Shown: positions 17,897 through 27,593, counted from the first letter of the stretch. The stretch is DNA of 63,572 bases from Rubrivivax gelatinosus (GCF_016583785.1 NZ_NRRU01000015.1:1-63572), one strand, 5' to 3'. Notes: generated by a model not told the origin, from the letters alone. Made by a program: numbers and translations.

Positions 17897-17932
17897 ACGC
17901 CGCGCGGCCGTTTTCGGCTGGCGCGGCGTTTT
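17897..17932 (+). terminator. Rho-independent terminator of rplM-rpsI
   Basis: ACGCCGCGCGGCCG pairs, with a small bulge, with CGGCTGGCGCGGCGT. The hairpin is followed by TTTTG. It sits 43 bp after the rpsI stop. Confidence 0.8.
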
Positions 17933-18073
17933 GCCGTCCAGGGCGGGCGGCAAAGACCGCGCTCCTGTCGCGGTCGTCGTTTACCGGTGTCTGCCGCTGC
18001 CCTGCGGCGGCGCCACAATGTCGAAGCCGGCCCCTCGCCGGCCGCGGGCCGTCACGCCCCAACCGGAGAACCC

Positions 18074-18448
18074 ATGAACGCGATCGCCGAACCGACCACC
18101 ATCACCACCGAAGACCCGCCGGCGCCGCTGATCTTCACCGACAGCGCCGCTGCCAAGGTGAAGGAGCTGGTCGACGAGGAAGGCAATCCCGAGCTGAAGC
18201 TGCGTGTCTTCGTCCAGGGCGGCGGCTGCTCGGGCTTCCAGTACGGCTTCACCTTCGACGAGGAAGTCAACGATGACGACACGCAGATGGCGAAGAACGG
18301 CGTCACCTTGCTGATCGACGCGATGAGCCTGCAGTACCTCGTCGGTGCCGAGATCGACTACAAGGACGACCTGCAGGGCGCCCAGTTCGTGATCCGCAAT
18401 CCGAACGCAACGACGACCTGCGGCTGCGGCTCCTCGTTCTCGGTCTGA
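18074..18448 (+). CDS. erpA: A-type iron-sulfur carrier ErpA
   Basis: The 124-residue protein is an A-type Fe-S carrier with the three invariant cysteines: Cys52 in [11 protein letters not shown], and Cys116 and Cys118 in [11 protein letters not shown]. ErpA hands clusters to apo-enzymes, including those of isoprenoid synthesis. ATG 18074 follows CCGGAGAA, and a CACAAT element lies at 18014-18019, consistent with its own promoter after the rpsI terminator. Confidence 0.95.
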   Translation: MNAIAEPTTITTEDPPAPLIFTDSAAAKVKELVDEEGNPELKLRVFVQGGGCSGFQYGFTFDEEVNDDDTQMAKNGVTLLIDAMSLQYLVGAEIDYKDDLQGAQFVIRNPNATTTCGCGSSFSV

Positions 18449-18518
18449 CACCCGGCGGCGCCCGCGGCGCCGCTTCTGCTCGACGGCACGCCGGCATGCG
18501 CCGCGTGCCGTTGTCGTT

Positions 18519-19613
18519 TCAGGCTGGGTAGAGCGCGCCCAGCACACGCTCGCCGCGCGCGCCGGTGACGGCGACGCGGTTGCCGGCGCGGCGCTCCAGA
18601 TGCGCCTGCGCCAGCCAGGCGAAGGCGATGGCCTCGACCTGGTCCGGCGGGATGCCGAACTCGGCGCTGGACACCAGCCCGGCGCGCGGCAGCAGGGCTG
18701 CCAACCGCGCCATCAGGTGGCGGTTGAACGCGCCGCCGCCGCAGACCACCAGCCGCGCCGTTGCCGGCGCCAGCGCCTGCAGCGCATCGGCCGCGCCGCG
18801 TGCCGTCAGTTCGGCCAGCGTCGCCATCACGTCGCGCGGCGCGAGCCTCGTGTCCAGCCGTGTGCTCAGCCAGGCCTCGTTGAACAGGTCGCGCCCGGTG
18901 CTCTTGGGCGGCGGCCGCCCGAAGAAGCCGTCGGCCAGCAAGGCCTGAAGCAGGTGCTGGTCGACCTGGCCGCCGGCCGCCCAGGCGCCGTCGGCGTCGT
19001 AGGGCTGGCCGAGATGGCGCAGAGACCAGAAGTCCAGCAGCGCGTTGCCCGGGCCGCAGTCGAAACCCGTGACGCCCCCGTCCGCCGGCAGCAGCGTCAG
19101 GTTGGCGATGCCGCCGAGGTTGAGCACCGCGACGTCGTGCCCCGGCTGGCCGAAGACCTGGGCGTGGAAGGCCGGCACCAGCGGCGCACCTTCGCCGCCG
19201 GCGGCGAGATCGCGGCTGCGGAAGTCGCAGACGACGGCTATGCCGGAGAGTTCGGCCAGCAGCGCGCCGTTGAGCAGCTGCAGCGTGTAGCCGTTGCCGT
19301 CGAATTCGCGCGGGCGATGGCGCACGGTCTGGCCGTGGGCGCCGATCGCGCGCACCGCGGCGCCGTCCAGGCCCAGTGTCTTCAGCAGCGCCGCCACCGT
19401 GCCGGCGTAAGCACGCGCGACGCCGTTGGCGGCGAGCGCGGCGCGGTGCAGTTCGTCGGCGCCGGAGCTGTTCAGCGCCAGCAGCTCGCTGCGAAGTGCG
19501 GCGTCGTAAGGGTGGTGCACGTGGCCGATGGCACGCGCCGAGGCGCTGAAATCGACCGCGACGGCGTCGACGCCGTCGAGCGAAGTGCCCGACATCAGCC
19601 CCACGACCAGCAT
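18519..19613 (-). CDS. anmK: Anhydro-N-acetylmuramic acid kinase
   Basis: The 364-residue protein has the AnmK signatures GLMSGTSLDGVDAVAV (5-20), AHGQTVRHRP, VLNLGGIANLTLLP and VVCGGGAFNRHLM. It opens the 1,6-anhydro ring of recycled anhMurNAc while phosphorylating it to MurNAc-6-P. The gene starts 19 bp after the M23 peptidase gene on the same strand, so wall cleavage and recycling genes are adjacent. Confidence 0.96.
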   Translation of the reverse strand: MLVVGLMSGTSLDGVDAVAVDFSASARAIGHVHHPYDAALRSELLALNSSGADELHRAALAANGVARAYAGTVAALLKTLGLDGAAVRAIGAHGQTVRHRPREFDGNGYTLQLLNGALLAELSGIAVVCDFRSRDLAAGGEGAPLVPAFHAQVFGQPGHDVAVLNLGGIANLTLLPADGGVTGFDCGPGNALLDFWSLRHLGQPYDADGAWAAGGQVDQHLLQALLADGFFGRPPPKSTGRDLFNEAWLSTRLDTRLAPRDVMATLAELTARGAADALQALAPATARLVVCGGGAFNRHLMARLAALLPRAGLVSSAEFGIPPDQVEAIAFAWLAQAHLERRAGNRVAVTGARGERVLGALYPA

Positions 19614-19632
19614 CGCGGGCGCTCCCGGCGGC

Positions 19633-21003
19633 TTATTCGAAGCTCGGGCGGGCGGCGCGTGCTTCGGCCAGCTGCAGCTGGGCGCGCAGGCCCTGCGACA
19701 GCTGCGCCAGGCGCGAGCGCGCGGCTGCGTCCAGCGTCACCTGCTCGGCGGCGCGGGCGACGCGCAGCGGGTCCTGCTGCGTGCCATTGAGCTTGAACTC
19801 GAAGTGCAGATGCGGGCCGGTGGCCCAGCCGGTGGCGCCGACGGCGCCGATGCGCTGGCCCTGCTCGACACGCTGGCCCTTCTTGACGTCGATGCGGCTC
19901 AGGTGCGCATACAGCGTCGCGCGGCCGTTGCCGTGCTGGACCTGGATGACGTTGCCGTAGCCGTTCTGGCGCCCGGCGAGGTCGACGGTGCCGTCGGCCA
20001 CGGTGCGCACCGGTGCGCCGGTGGGCGCGCCGTAGTCCACGCCCTTGTGCGCGCGCCAGGTGTTCAGGATCGGATGCAGGCGCATCGCGAAACCCGAGGT
20101 CACGCGCGAGAACTCCATCGGGCTGGCGAGGAAGCTGCGCCGCAGGCTGCGCCCCTGGCCGTCGTAATAGCCGCCCTTGCTGCCGGGGTTGAACCACAGT
20201 GCCTGGTAGGCCTGGCCGCGGTTGACGAATTCGGCGCCGAGCACGCGGCCGACGCCTTCGTTCCACGACACCACTTCGCCGTCGGCGGCGAGCGCCTCGT
20301 AGACGACGCTGAAGGTGTCGCCCTTGCGCAGTTCGCGGTGGAAGTCGATCTCGGCCGAGAAGATGTCGGCGATCTGGATCGCGACCGCGTCGGGCAGCAG
20401 CGCGGCGTCGGTGGCGGCGAAGAGCGAACTCTGGATCGTGCCGCTGCCCAGGCGCACCTGGACGGCCAGCGGCGCGGTCTCGACGTGGCTGCTGAAACCC
20501 TTGCCGTTGCGCTTGACCGTCAGGCGGGTGAAGTGCGTGCGCGCCTGGTCGGCGTTTTCGGCCGGAAAGCGCACCACCAGTTCGGCGAGTTCGCCGCTGT
20601 CGCTGGCGCGCACCTGGACCATCTTGCCGCCGCGGCCGCCGACGATGCGACGCGCGATCGGGTCGTTGCGCAGGAAACGTGCGGCGGCGTCGTCGGTGAC
20701 GCCCAGGCGTGCCAGCAGGCTTTGCGGCGTGTCGGTGCCGCGCGTGATGTCGTGGCGCAGCAGCTCGAGCTTCAGGTCGGCGAGCGCGTCGGACTGCGTC
20801 TGCACGTCATCGGGCGTGACGGCTTGCGTGATCAGGCGCTGCGGCAGCAGTGCGGCGTCGGGGGCCAGCGGCGCGATACCGAAGGCCGTGACGCCGAAGC
20901 CGCCGAGTGCGACGACGACGGAGGCGATGACGCTGCGGCGGTGGCGTCCGGCGAACGCCTGCGCCTGCTTCAGCAGACGCTCCGGGGTGATGCTCGGTCC
21001 CAA
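19633..21003 (-). CDS. M23-family murein metallopeptidase (MepM-like)
   Basis: The 456-residue protein has one N-terminal membrane segment (about 24-44, SVIASVVVALGGFGVTAFGI) and a periplasmic region with OapA/degenerate LysM character. The C-terminal LytM domain has HKGVDYGAPTG and GPHLHFEF, supplying the zinc-binding H-x3-D and H-x-H residues. It is expected to cut peptidoglycan cross-links. The start is TTG 21003, as no in-frame ATG fits. It is divergent from tyrS and followed by anmK. Confidence 0.9.
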   Translation of the reverse strand: MGPSITPERLLKQAQAFAGRHRRSVIASVVVALGGFGVTAFGIAPLAPDAALLPQRLITQAVTPDDVQTQSDALADLKLELLRHDITRGTDTPQSLLARLGVTDDAAARFLRNDPIARRIVGGRGGKMVQVRASDSGELAELVVRFPAENADQARTHFTRLTVKRNGKGFSSHVETAPLAVQVRLGSGTIQSSLFAATDAALLPDAVAIQIADIFSAEIDFHRELRKGDTFSVVYEALAADGEVVSWNEGVGRVLGAEFVNRGQAYQALWFNPGSKGGYYDGQGRSLRRSFLASPMEFSRVTSGFAMRLHPILNTWRAHKGVDYGAPTGAPVRTVADGTVDLAGRQNGYGNVIQVQHGNGRATLYAHLSRIDVKKGQRVEQGQRIGAVGATGWATGPHLHFEFKLNGTQQDPLRVARAAEQVTLDAAARSRLAQLSQGLRAQLQLAEARAARPSFE

Positions 21004-21151
21004 CGTGTCGATCCGGTCTCGTTGTAGGCCGTCGGCACGGGGCCGGCGTCGTGTCGTCCTCTAGAATCCTTCGCCCAGTCCTACAACGGGCCGCGCGAGT
21101 ATAGCCAAGCCCCCCGCGAGCAAGGGGCCCGTCCGCATCAAAAAAACTGCC

Positions 21152-22390
21152 ATGTCCGACTCCTCTGCTGCTCCGTTGACGCCGATCACAGACCGCGTCA
21201 AGGAGGCGATGCGCATCTCGCTGCGCGGCTGCGACGAACTGCTTCCCGAATCCGACTGGCTGAAGAAACTGGCCCGCGCGGAGGCGACCGGCAAGCCGCT
21301 GCGCATCAAGTTCGGCATGGACCCGACGGCGCCCGATCTGCACCTCGGCCATACCGTCGTGCTGAACAAGCTGCGCCAGCTGCAGGACCTCGGCCATGTC
21401 GTGATCCCGCTGATCGGCGACTTCACGACGACGATCGGCGACCCCTCGGGCCGCAACTCGACGCGCCCGCCGCTGACGCGCGAGCAGATCGAGGCCAACG
21501 CGAAGACCTACTTCGATCAGATCGGCCTCGTCGTCGACGTCTCGCGTGCCGAGGTGCGCTGGAACAGCGAGTGGAGCGACGCGCTGGGCGCGCGCGGCAT
21601 GATCCAGCTGGCGGCGCGTTACACCGTCGCGCGCATGATGGAGCGCGACGACTTCAAGAAGCGCTTCGAGTCGAACACGCCGATCAGCGTGCACGAGTTC
21701 CTCTACCCGCTGATGCAGGGCTACGACTCGGTGGCGCTGAAGAGCGACATCGAGCTCGGCGGCACCGACCAGAAGTTCAACCTGCTCGTCGGCCGCGCGC
21801 TGCAGGCCGAGTACGGCCAGGAGCCGCAGTGCATCCTGACGATGCCGCTGCTCGAAGGCCTGGACGGCGTCGACAAGATGTCCAAGAGCAAGGGCAACTA
21901 CGTCGGCATCGCCGAGCCGGCCAACGACATGTTCGCCAAGATCCTGTCGATCAGCGACGAGCTGATGTGGCGCTGGTTCACGCTGCTGTCCTTCCGCGGC
22001 GAAGACGAGATCGCCGCGCTCAAGCGCGAGGTCGAGTGTGGCCGCAACCCGAAGGACGCGAAGGTGATGCTCGCCAAGGAGATCACGACGCGTTTCCACA
22101 GCGCCGCCGCCGCCGAGGCCGCGCACGAGGACTTCCAGCGCCGCGCCGCCGGCGGCATCCCCGACGAGATCCCCGAGCGCACGCTCGCCGGCGCGCCGCT
22201 GGGCATCGCCGCGCTGCTCAAGCAGGCCGGTCTGGTGCCGTCGACGAGCGAGGCGATGCGCCTGGTGGAGCAGGGCGGCGTGCGTGTCGACGGCGGCGTG
22301 GTCTCGGACAAGGCGCTCAAGCTCGGCAACGGCACCTACGTCGTGCAGGTCGGCAAGCGCAAGTTCGTGCGCGTCACGCTCGCCGCCTGA
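21152..22390 (+). CDS. tyrS: Tyrosyl-tRNA synthetase
   Basis: The 412-residue class I synthetase has the HIGH-like motif HLGH at 64-67, KMSKS at 242-246 and a C-terminal S4 RNA-binding domain ([16 protein letters not shown] onward). It charges tRNA-Tyr. The sequence corresponds to the TyrRZ-like type ([13 protein letters not shown]) of many proteobacteria. A TAGAAT -10 candidate lies at 21062-21067 in the 148-bp divergent gap with the M23 gene. Confidence 0.97.
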   Translation: MSDSSAAPLTPITDRVKEAMRISLRGCDELLPESDWLKKLARAEATGKPLRIKFGMDPTAPDLHLGHTVVLNKLRQLQDLGHVVIPLIGDFTTTIGDPSGRNSTRPPLTREQIEANAKTYFDQIGLVVDVSRAEVRWNSEWSDALGARGMIQLAARYTVARMMERDDFKKRFESNTPISVHEFLYPLMQGYDSVALKSDIELGGTDQKFNLLVGRALQAEYGQEPQCILTMPLLEGLDGVDKMSKSKGNYVGIAEPANDMFAKILSISDELMWRWFTLLSFRGEDEIAALKREVECGRNPKDAKVMLAKEITTRFHSAAAAEAAHEDFQRRAAGGIPDEIPERTLAGAPLGIAALLKQAGLVPSTSEAMRLVEQGGVRVDGGVVSDKALKLGNGTYVVQVGKRKFVRVTLAA

Positions 22391-22418
22391 CGCCGCCGCA
22401 GCACCGGGGCGGGCCGCG

Positions 22419-23315
22419 ATGCAGGTCAGCAGCTACCTGAAGATCTCGATCGCGGTCGCGATCGCGACCATCGCGCTGAAGACCGGCGCCTGGTGGATCA
22501 GTGGCAGCGTCAGCCTGCTGTCGGATGCGATCGAGTCGCTGGTCAACCTGGCCGGCGCGATGTTCGCGCTGGCGATGGTGACCTACGCCGCGCGCCCGGC
22601 CGACGAGGAGCACCCCTACGGCCACCACAAGGCCGAGTACTTCTCCAGCGGCTTCGAGGGCGTGCTGATCTTCGTCGCCGCGCTTGCCATCGTCTGGGCC
22701 GCGGTGCAGCGGCTGCTGCACCCGCAGCCACTGGAGGCGCTGGGCTGGGGCCTGCTGCTGTCGGTCGTCAGCTCGGTGCTCAACGGCGTGCTCGCCTGGA
22801 CCATGATGAGCAAGGCGCGCGCCGTCGGCTCGATGGCGCTGGAAGGCGACGCACGCCACCTGTTCACCGACGTCTGGACCTCGGCCGGCGTCGTCATCGG
22901 GCTCTCGCTGGTGCACTTCACCGGCTGGCTCTGGCTGGACCCGGTGCTCGCGATCATCGTCGCGCTGAACATCCTGCGTGAAGGCGCCTCGCTGGTCTGG
23001 CGCTCGGCCAGCGGGCTGCTCGACGAGGCGCTGGAGCCGGCGGTCATCGGCCAGGTCGAGAAGACGCTGGCCGGTTTCGCCGGCCAGCCGATCCGCTTCG
23101 ACCACGTCGTCACGCGCCGTGCCGGCCAGCGCCGTTTCGTCGACCTGCACCTGCACGTGCCCGGCAACTGGACGCTGGCGCGCGCGGCCGAGGTGCGCGG
23201 CGAGGTCGAACGCGCGCTGATGGCCGCGGTGCCGGGGCTGCGCGCCAGCATCCAGCTGCTGCCCAGCGACGCCGAGGCGCTGGCGCTGCCAGGCCAGGAG
23301 GACCCGCAGCCATGA
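22419..23315 (+). CDS. Cation diffusion facilitator transporter with unusual TM2 motif
   Basis: The 298-residue CDF protein has six predicted membrane helices (first 200 residues) and a cytoplasmic domain. TM5 carries the usual HLFTD (H-x3-D). The TM2 pair, D/H-x3-D in YiiP and ZitB, reads E-S-L-V-N in SDAIESLVN. The TM2-TM3 loop [16 protein letters not shown] is typical of the family. Members export Zn, Fe, Mn, Co or Cd against H+; the metal here is uncertain. The start is ATG 22419, 28 bp after tyrS. Its stop overlaps the dtd start (ATGA). Confidence 0.88.
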   Translation: MQVSSYLKISIAVAIATIALKTGAWWISGSVSLLSDAIESLVNLAGAMFALAMVTYAARPADEEHPYGHHKAEYFSSGFEGVLIFVAALAIVWAAVQRLLHPQPLEALGWGLLLSVVSSVLNGVLAWTMMSKARAVGSMALEGDARHLFTDVWTSAGVVIGLSLVHFTGWLWLDPVLAIIVALNILREGASLVWRSASGLLDEALEPAVIGQVEKTLAGFAGQPIRFDHVVTRRAGQRRFVDLHLHVPGNWTLARAAEVRGEVERALMAAVPGLRASIQLLPSDAEALALPGQEDPQP

Positions 23316-23752
23316 TCGCGCTGATCCAGCGTGCCGCGCGCGCACACGTCGAGGTCGACGGCCGCAGCGTCGGCGAGATCGGCCGCGGGCTGGTGGTGCT
23401 GGTCTGCGCCGAGCCCTCGGACACGCCGCCGCTGGCCGCCCGGCTGGTCGACAAGCTGCTCAAGCTGCGCATCTTCAGCGACGACAACGGGCGCATGAAC
23501 CGCAGCGTGCAGGACGTGGCCGGCGGGCTGCTGATCGTCTCGCAGTTCACGCTGGCGGCCGACACCGCCGGCGGCAACCGCCCCAGCTTCACCGGCGCGG
23601 CGCCTGCCGAACAGGGGCGCGCGCTTTATGACGAGGTGCTGCGGCTGGCGCGCGAGCGTCACCCGCTGGTCGCCGCCGGTGTCTTCGGCGCCGACATGCA
23701 ACTGCACCTCGTCAACGACGGGCCGGTGACGATTCCGATGCGCGTGGTCTAG
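23312..23752 (+). CDS. dtd: D-aminoacyl-tRNA deacylase
   Basis: The 146-residue DTD has both active-site motifs, SQFTLAAD (about 74-81) and the Gly-cisPro segment NDGPVTIPM near the C-terminus. It removes D-amino acids, notably D-Tyr, and glycine from mischarged tRNAs. Placement in a run with tyrS, coupled by ATGA to the cation transporter gene, is functionally sensible, as DTD corrects D-tyrosyl-tRNA. Confidence 0.96.
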   Translation: MIALIQRAARAHVEVDGRSVGEIGRGLVVLVCAEPSDTPPLAARLVDKLLKLRIFSDDNGRMNRSVQDVAGGLLIVSQFTLAADTAGGNRPSFTGAAPAEQGRALYDEVLRLARERHPLVAAGVFGADMQLHLVNDGPVTIPMRVV

Positions 23753-23783
23753 AAAACAAAACGCCGCGCTGCAAGCGCGGCGT
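23751..23783 (-). terminator. Rho-independent terminator of the minus-strand Bug gene
   Basis: Perfect 10-bp arms ACGCCGCGCT/AGCGCGGCGT around a 3-base loop. On the minus strand they are followed by TTTGTTTTC. This suits the gene at 23819-24790. On the plus strand dtd would get the stem but no U-tract. Confidence 0.8.
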
Positions 23784-23818
23784 CCGGGCGCGCCGTGCCG
23801 GCGCACGGCCTTGCCGCT

Positions 23819-24790
23819 TCAGTCGGCGTACTGCCCGGCGGCCTTGATGATCGGGCCCCACTTGTTGATCTCGGACTCGACGAACTTCTTGTGTTCGGCC
23901 GGGTTCACGCGGTTGTCGTTGACGATGACCGCGCCCAGCGCCTCTTCGCGCTTGACGAAGTCGGCGTCCTTCAGCGCCTTGCGCAGCGCGGCGTTGATCG
24001 TGTCCAGCACCGGCTTGGGCGTGCCGCGCGGCGCGTAGACGCCGTGCCAGATGGTCACGTTGAAACCCTTGACGCCCGACTCGTCCAGCGTCGGCAGCTT
24101 GGCCAGCGCCGGTGCCGTCAGGCGCTTGGTCGTCGTCACCGCGTAGGCCTTGACCTTGCCGCTCTCGATCTGGCCGGTGGTGTTGGTCGTCTGGTCGCAC
24201 ATCAGGTCGACCTGGCCGCCGAGCAGGTCGGTCATCGCCGGCGCCGTGCCCTTGTACGGCACGGTCGTCATGTCGATGCCCAGCTTCTGCTGGAACAGCA
24301 GGCCGCACAGGTGCGAAGCGGCGCCCAGGCCGGCGTTGGCCAGGTTGATGCGGCCCTTGTTCGCCTCCAGCCACTTGTGCAGCTCGGCGTAGTTGGCGGC
24401 CGGCAGGTCGGGGCGGCCGATCAGCGTCATCGGCACCTCGTTGACGAGGCCGACGTACTCGAAGTCGTCGAGCGTCTTGTACGGCAGGTTGCGGTACAGC
24501 GCCGGCGAGGTCGCCATGCCGATGTGGTGCACCAGCAGCGTGTAGCCGTCCGGCGCCGCCTTCGCGACCTTGGACGCACCGAGCGTGCCGCCGGCGCCGC
24601 CGACGTTCTCGATGACGATGGTCGCGTTGCCCAGCTGCTTGCGCAGCGCCTCGGCGAGGTCGCGCGCGACCTTGTCGGTCGGGCCGCCGGCCGAGAACGG
24701 CACGACGAAGGTGATCGGCTTTTCGGGGTAGGCGGCGGAAGCGGCTGCGGCGAGCGTCGCGGCGGCCAGAGCGAACAGCGTCTTCTTCAT
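23819..24790 (-). CDS. Bug-family (TctC-like) periplasmic binding protein
   Basis: The 323-residue protein has a Sec signal peptide (MKKTLFALAAATLAAAASA) and the Bug fold. Family motifs are ITFVVPFSAGGPTDKVARDLA, NVGGAGGTLGASKVAKAAPDGYTLL and VDLMCDQTTNTTGQI. Family members bind carboxylates or related small solutes, usually for a TctAB-type transporter. No membrane subunits are adjacent, so it is one of the orphan Bug proteins common in Burkholderiales. It is followed by a good terminator. Confidence 0.9.
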   Translation of the reverse strand: MKKTLFALAAATLAAAASAAYPEKPITFVVPFSAGGPTDKVARDLAEALRKQLGNATIVIENVGGAGGTLGASKVAKAAPDGYTLLVHHIGMATSPALYRNLPYKTLDDFEYVGLVNEVPMTLIGRPDLPAANYAELHKWLEANKGRINLANAGLGAASHLCGLLFQQKLGIDMTTVPYKGTAPAMTDLLGGQVDLMCDQTTNTTGQIESGKVKAYAVTTTKRLTAPALAKLPTLDESGVKGFNVTIWHGVYAPRGTPKPVLDTINAALRKALKDADFVKREEALGAVIVNDNRVNPAEHKKFVESEINKWGPIIKAAGQYAD

Positions 24791-25024
24791 GAGGTGCTTG
24801 TCTCCTGCGGTGGTGGGCGATCCGAACCGGCGAATGCTAGGTCGTGCGGACGGGGACGCTCATCGGTAAATACGTATCCGGGAGGACGCTTGTCGCAGCT
24901 TTGCGCGCCGTCAGCGGCCTGTGGCGCGATGATCGTGACGGATCGCCGTTCCCGGCGACTGCGCGCGGCTGTCGCGCCCGGGCCGGCAGCAGAATCCTGC
25001 GGTCCGACTGTGCCCACCACGCCG
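24791..25024. promoter_or_regulatory. Divergent control region of two Bug genes
   Basis: The 234-bp gap contains the only AT-rich patch nearby, GGTAAATACGTATCCGG at about 24865-24881, with a TACGTA palindrome. It presumably carries both promoters. No regulator gene is adjacent and no known operator was recognised. Confidence 0.35.
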
Positions 25025-25987
25025 ATGAAACAACACGTCTCCCGCCGTAGCCTGCTCGGTGCTGCCGCCGCGCTGGGCCTGCCCAGCGCCTTCGCCCAGA
25101 ACGCGGGCCGGCCGATCCGCTTCGTCATCGGCTATCCGCCCGGGGGCTCGAGCGACGCGCTCGGCCGCGCGTTGGCCGAGCGGCTGGCGGGGGGGCTACG
25201 CCATCCGGTCGTGGCCGAGAACCGCGACGGAGGCGGCGGCACGGTGGCGGCGGCCCATGTGGCCAAGGCCGCACCGGACGGCATGACGCTGATGCTGGCC
25301 TCGTCGCACCACCTCGTCGCCCAGCACGTGATGCGCGACCTGCCCTACGACTTCGCGACCGCCTTCGAGCCGGTGGCGGCGGTGGCGGCGGTGCCATCGG
25401 TGCTCGTGGTCTCGGCGCGCTCCAAGCTGAACAGCGTCAGGGAGCTGATCAACCAGGCCGCGGCCGAACCCGGGCGCCTGCGTTACGGCTCGATCGGCGC
25501 CGGCTCGACCCAGCAGGCCACGGCCGAGCTGTTCCGCCTGCGCGCCGGCATCAAGCTCGACCGTTCGACCTATGCCAGCGGCGCGCCGATGATGGCCGCC
25601 GTCGCGGCTGGCGAAGCCGACCTGGCTTTCGAGACCATCCCGTCGGCGATGGTGCAGATGCGCGCCGGCAAGGTGAAGGCGCTGGCGGTGTCGACCACCA
25701 AACGCTCGTTCGCGCTGCCCGAGGTGCCGACGCTGGTCGAGGCCGGCCTGCCCGGTTTCGACGCCCCCGTCTGGTACGGCATCGTCGCTCCGGCCGGCAC
25801 GCCGCGAGCGATCGTCGAGCGCTACAACGAGACCGTCAACCGTCTCGTCGACACCGCCGAATACAAGGCCCAGCTGCTGCAGTTCGGCGCCCAGCCGGTG
25901 ACGATGTCGCCGCTCGAGTGGGGCGGCGCGATCCGCCTGGACCTGAAGCGCTGGGAACGCCTGGCGCGCCAGGCGCAGATGATCTGA
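25025..25987 (+). CDS. Bug-family periplasmic binding protein with Tat-like signal
   Basis: The 320-residue Bug protein begins with HVSRRSLLGAAAALGLPSAF, a twin-arginine-type leader with a short hydrophobic core and a likely AFA cleavage site. Family motifs include RFVIGYPPGGSSDALGRALA, DGGGGTVAAAHVAKAAPDG and GEADLAFETIPSAM. It could bind a carboxylate solute. It faces the other Bug gene across 234 bp, and sequence identity between the two is low, so this is not a recent duplication. Confidence 0.88.
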   Translation: MKQHVSRRSLLGAAAALGLPSAFAQNAGRPIRFVIGYPPGGSSDALGRALAERLAGGLRHPVVAENRDGGGGTVAAAHVAKAAPDGMTLMLASSHHLVAQHVMRDLPYDFATAFEPVAAVAAVPSVLVVSARSKLNSVRELINQAAAEPGRLRYGSIGAGSTQQATAELFRLRAGIKLDRSTYASGAPMMAAVAAGEADLAFETIPSAMVQMRAGKVKALAVSTTKRSFALPEVPTLVEAGLPGFDAPVWYGIVAPAGTPRAIVERYNETVNRLVDTAEYKAQLLQFGAQPVTMSPLEWGGAIRLDLKRWERLARQAQMI

Positions 25988-26003
25988 GCCTGGCCTGCCG
26001 GCC

Positions 26004-27281
26004 TCAGCCGACGCGCCTCAGGTCGTCGATCACCTTGCCGTCGTTCGGCAGCTGACCCGGGTCGCAGAGCTCGACCTCGGTGCGCAGCTTGGTCAGGTCG
26101 CGCACCGTCTGCGCGATGCGCGCGGCCAGCCCTTCGGGCCGGCGTGTGCACTCGACCATCAGCGTCATGCGGTCGTCGGCCATCTCGCCTTCGACGACCA
26201 GGCGCGCGCGGCCCAGTTCCGGATGGCGGCGCAGCACCTCGGCCACCTGGGCCGGGTGCACGAACATGCCGCGCACCTTGGCGGTCTGGTCGGCGCGGCC
26301 CAGCCAGCCGCGCATGCGGGTGTTGCTGCGCCCGGTCGGGCACGGCCCCGGCAGGATGGCCGACAGATCGCCGGTGCCGAAACGCACGAGCGGGTAGTCG
26401 GGGTTGAGCACCGTGACGACGACCTCGCCGACCTCGCCGTCGGGCAGCGGCTCGCCGGTGCCGGGGCGCACGATCTCGACGATCACCGATTCGTCCAGCA
26501 CCAGGCCTTCACGCGCCGCGGTCTCGTAGGCGACCAGGCCCAGGTCGGCGGTGGCGTAGCTCTGGTAAGCCTCGATGCCACGGGCGCGGAAGGCGTCGCG
26601 CAGCGCCGGCGGGAAGGCTTCGCCGCTGACGGCCGCCTTGCGCAGCGCCGGCAGCCGGATGCTGGCGATGTCGGCCTTCTCCAGCAGGATGCGCAGGAAA
26701 CTCGGCGTGCCGGCGTAGGCGTCGGCGCGCAGTTCGGCCAGCGCCTGCAGCTGCAGCTCGGTGTTGCCGACGCCGCCGGGGAAGACCGCGCAGCCCAGTG
26801 CCAGCGCGCCGCCTTCCATCATCGAGCCGGCTGGCGTCAGGTGGTAGCTGAAGCTGTTGTGCACCAGGTCGCCGGCTTTGATGCCGGCGGCGCGCAGCGC
26901 GCGGCTGAAACGCCAGTAGTCGGCCGCCGCGCCTTCGGGCTCGTAGATCGGGCCGGGCGACTGGAAGACGCGCCGGGCGATGCGCACCGCGCCGATGCCG
27001 CGCCAGCCGATCGCCGAGAAGCCGCCGAAGGGGTCGCCGCCGGCGGCACGTTCGGCCTGCTGGCGTTCGAGCAGCTCGTGTTTGCGTGTCACCGGCAGCG
27101 CCGCGAGCGCGGCGCGGCTCGTCACCGCCTCGGGCTCCACGCCCTGCAGGCGCTCGGCGAAGGCCGGCGTGCACAGGGCCAGCGCCACCTGGGTCGGCAG
27201 CGCCGCCAGCAGCGCCGCCTCGCGTTCGGCGGGGTCGCGGGTCTCGAGCGGGTCGAGCGCGGTTTCGACAGCGGTCATCAC
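26004..27281 (-). CDS. Phenylacetate-CoA-ligase-like (PaaK family) AMP-forming enzyme
   Basis: This 425-residue adenylate-forming enzyme has a PaaK-like layout. The acceptor-binding region is SFSYHLTPAGSMMEGGALALG, followed by AGTPSFLRILLEKA, YQSYATADLGLVAYE, VRFGTGDLSAI and the C-terminal RGWLGRADQTAKVRGMFVHP. The Thr/Ser-Gly-rich phosphate-binding loop of acyl-CoA synthetases is not clear; PGPIYEPEG is at the expected place. The family activates phenylacetate and other aromatic acids to CoA thioesters; the substrate here is unknown. It is the last gene of the minus-strand liv-type operon, 6 bp after a small orphan gene. Confidence 0.85.
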   Translation of the reverse strand: MMTAVETALDPLETRDPAEREAALLAALPTQVALALCTPAFAERLQGVEPEAVTSRAALAALPVTRKHELLERQQAERAAGGDPFGGFSAIGWRGIGAVRIARRVFQSPGPIYEPEGAAADYWRFSRALRAAGIKAGDLVHNSFSYHLTPAGSMMEGGALALGCAVFPGGVGNTELQLQALAELRADAYAGTPSFLRILLEKADIASIRLPALRKAAVSGEAFPPALRDAFRARGIEAYQSYATADLGLVAYETAAREGLVLDESVIVEIVRPGTGEPLPDGEVGEVVVTVLNPDYPLVRFGTGDLSAILPGPCPTGRSNTRMRGWLGRADQTAKVRGMFVHPAQVAEVLRRHPELGRARLVVEGEMADDRMTLMVECTRRPEGLAARIAQTVRDLTKLRTEVELCDPGQLPNDGKVIDDLRRVG

Positions 27282-27287
27282 AAGCTC

Positions 27288-27593
27288 CTAGTCATCGCGG
27301 TCGCTCCAGCCGGCGAGCCGCTTCTTCAGGTCGGCGACGAAGTCGCGCGTCTCGGCGCTGGAACGCAGCGTCTTCGCCTGCCACTCCGGGCTGCTGCGCG
27401 ACGGCCGCTTCACCACCCCGGCCTTCAGCGCCGCCGTCTCCAGCTCCACCCGCGCGATCGCACAGCCGCGGCGCTCGAACACCCCTTCGCGCTCCGCGAG
27501 CCCCAGCTCACGCAGCTCGCGCCGCAGCCGCTGCAGCGCCTCGGCCGGGTTGAATGCCGGCGGGGCGAACCCCAGGAAATCGTCGTCGTTCAT
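27288..27593 (-). CDS. Small conserved-looking protein of the liv-type operon
   Basis: The 101-residue protein is charged and helical at first (NPAEALQRLRRELRELGLAE). It continues with a short strand region (GCAIARVELETAALKAGVV) and a basic/helical tail (VADLKKRLAGWSDRDD). It has no signal peptide, membrane helix or known catalytic motif. It lies between livF and the PaaK-like gene, with 6 bp to the latter, so it is likely translated with the ligase. I do not recognise a family; an accessory role for the ligase or transporter is only inference from position. Confidence 0.65.
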   Translation of the reverse strand: MNDDDFLGFAPPAFNPAEALQRLRRELRELGLAEREGVFERRGCAIARVELETAALKAGVVKRPSRSSPEWQAKTLRSSAETRDFVADLKKRLAGWSDRDD

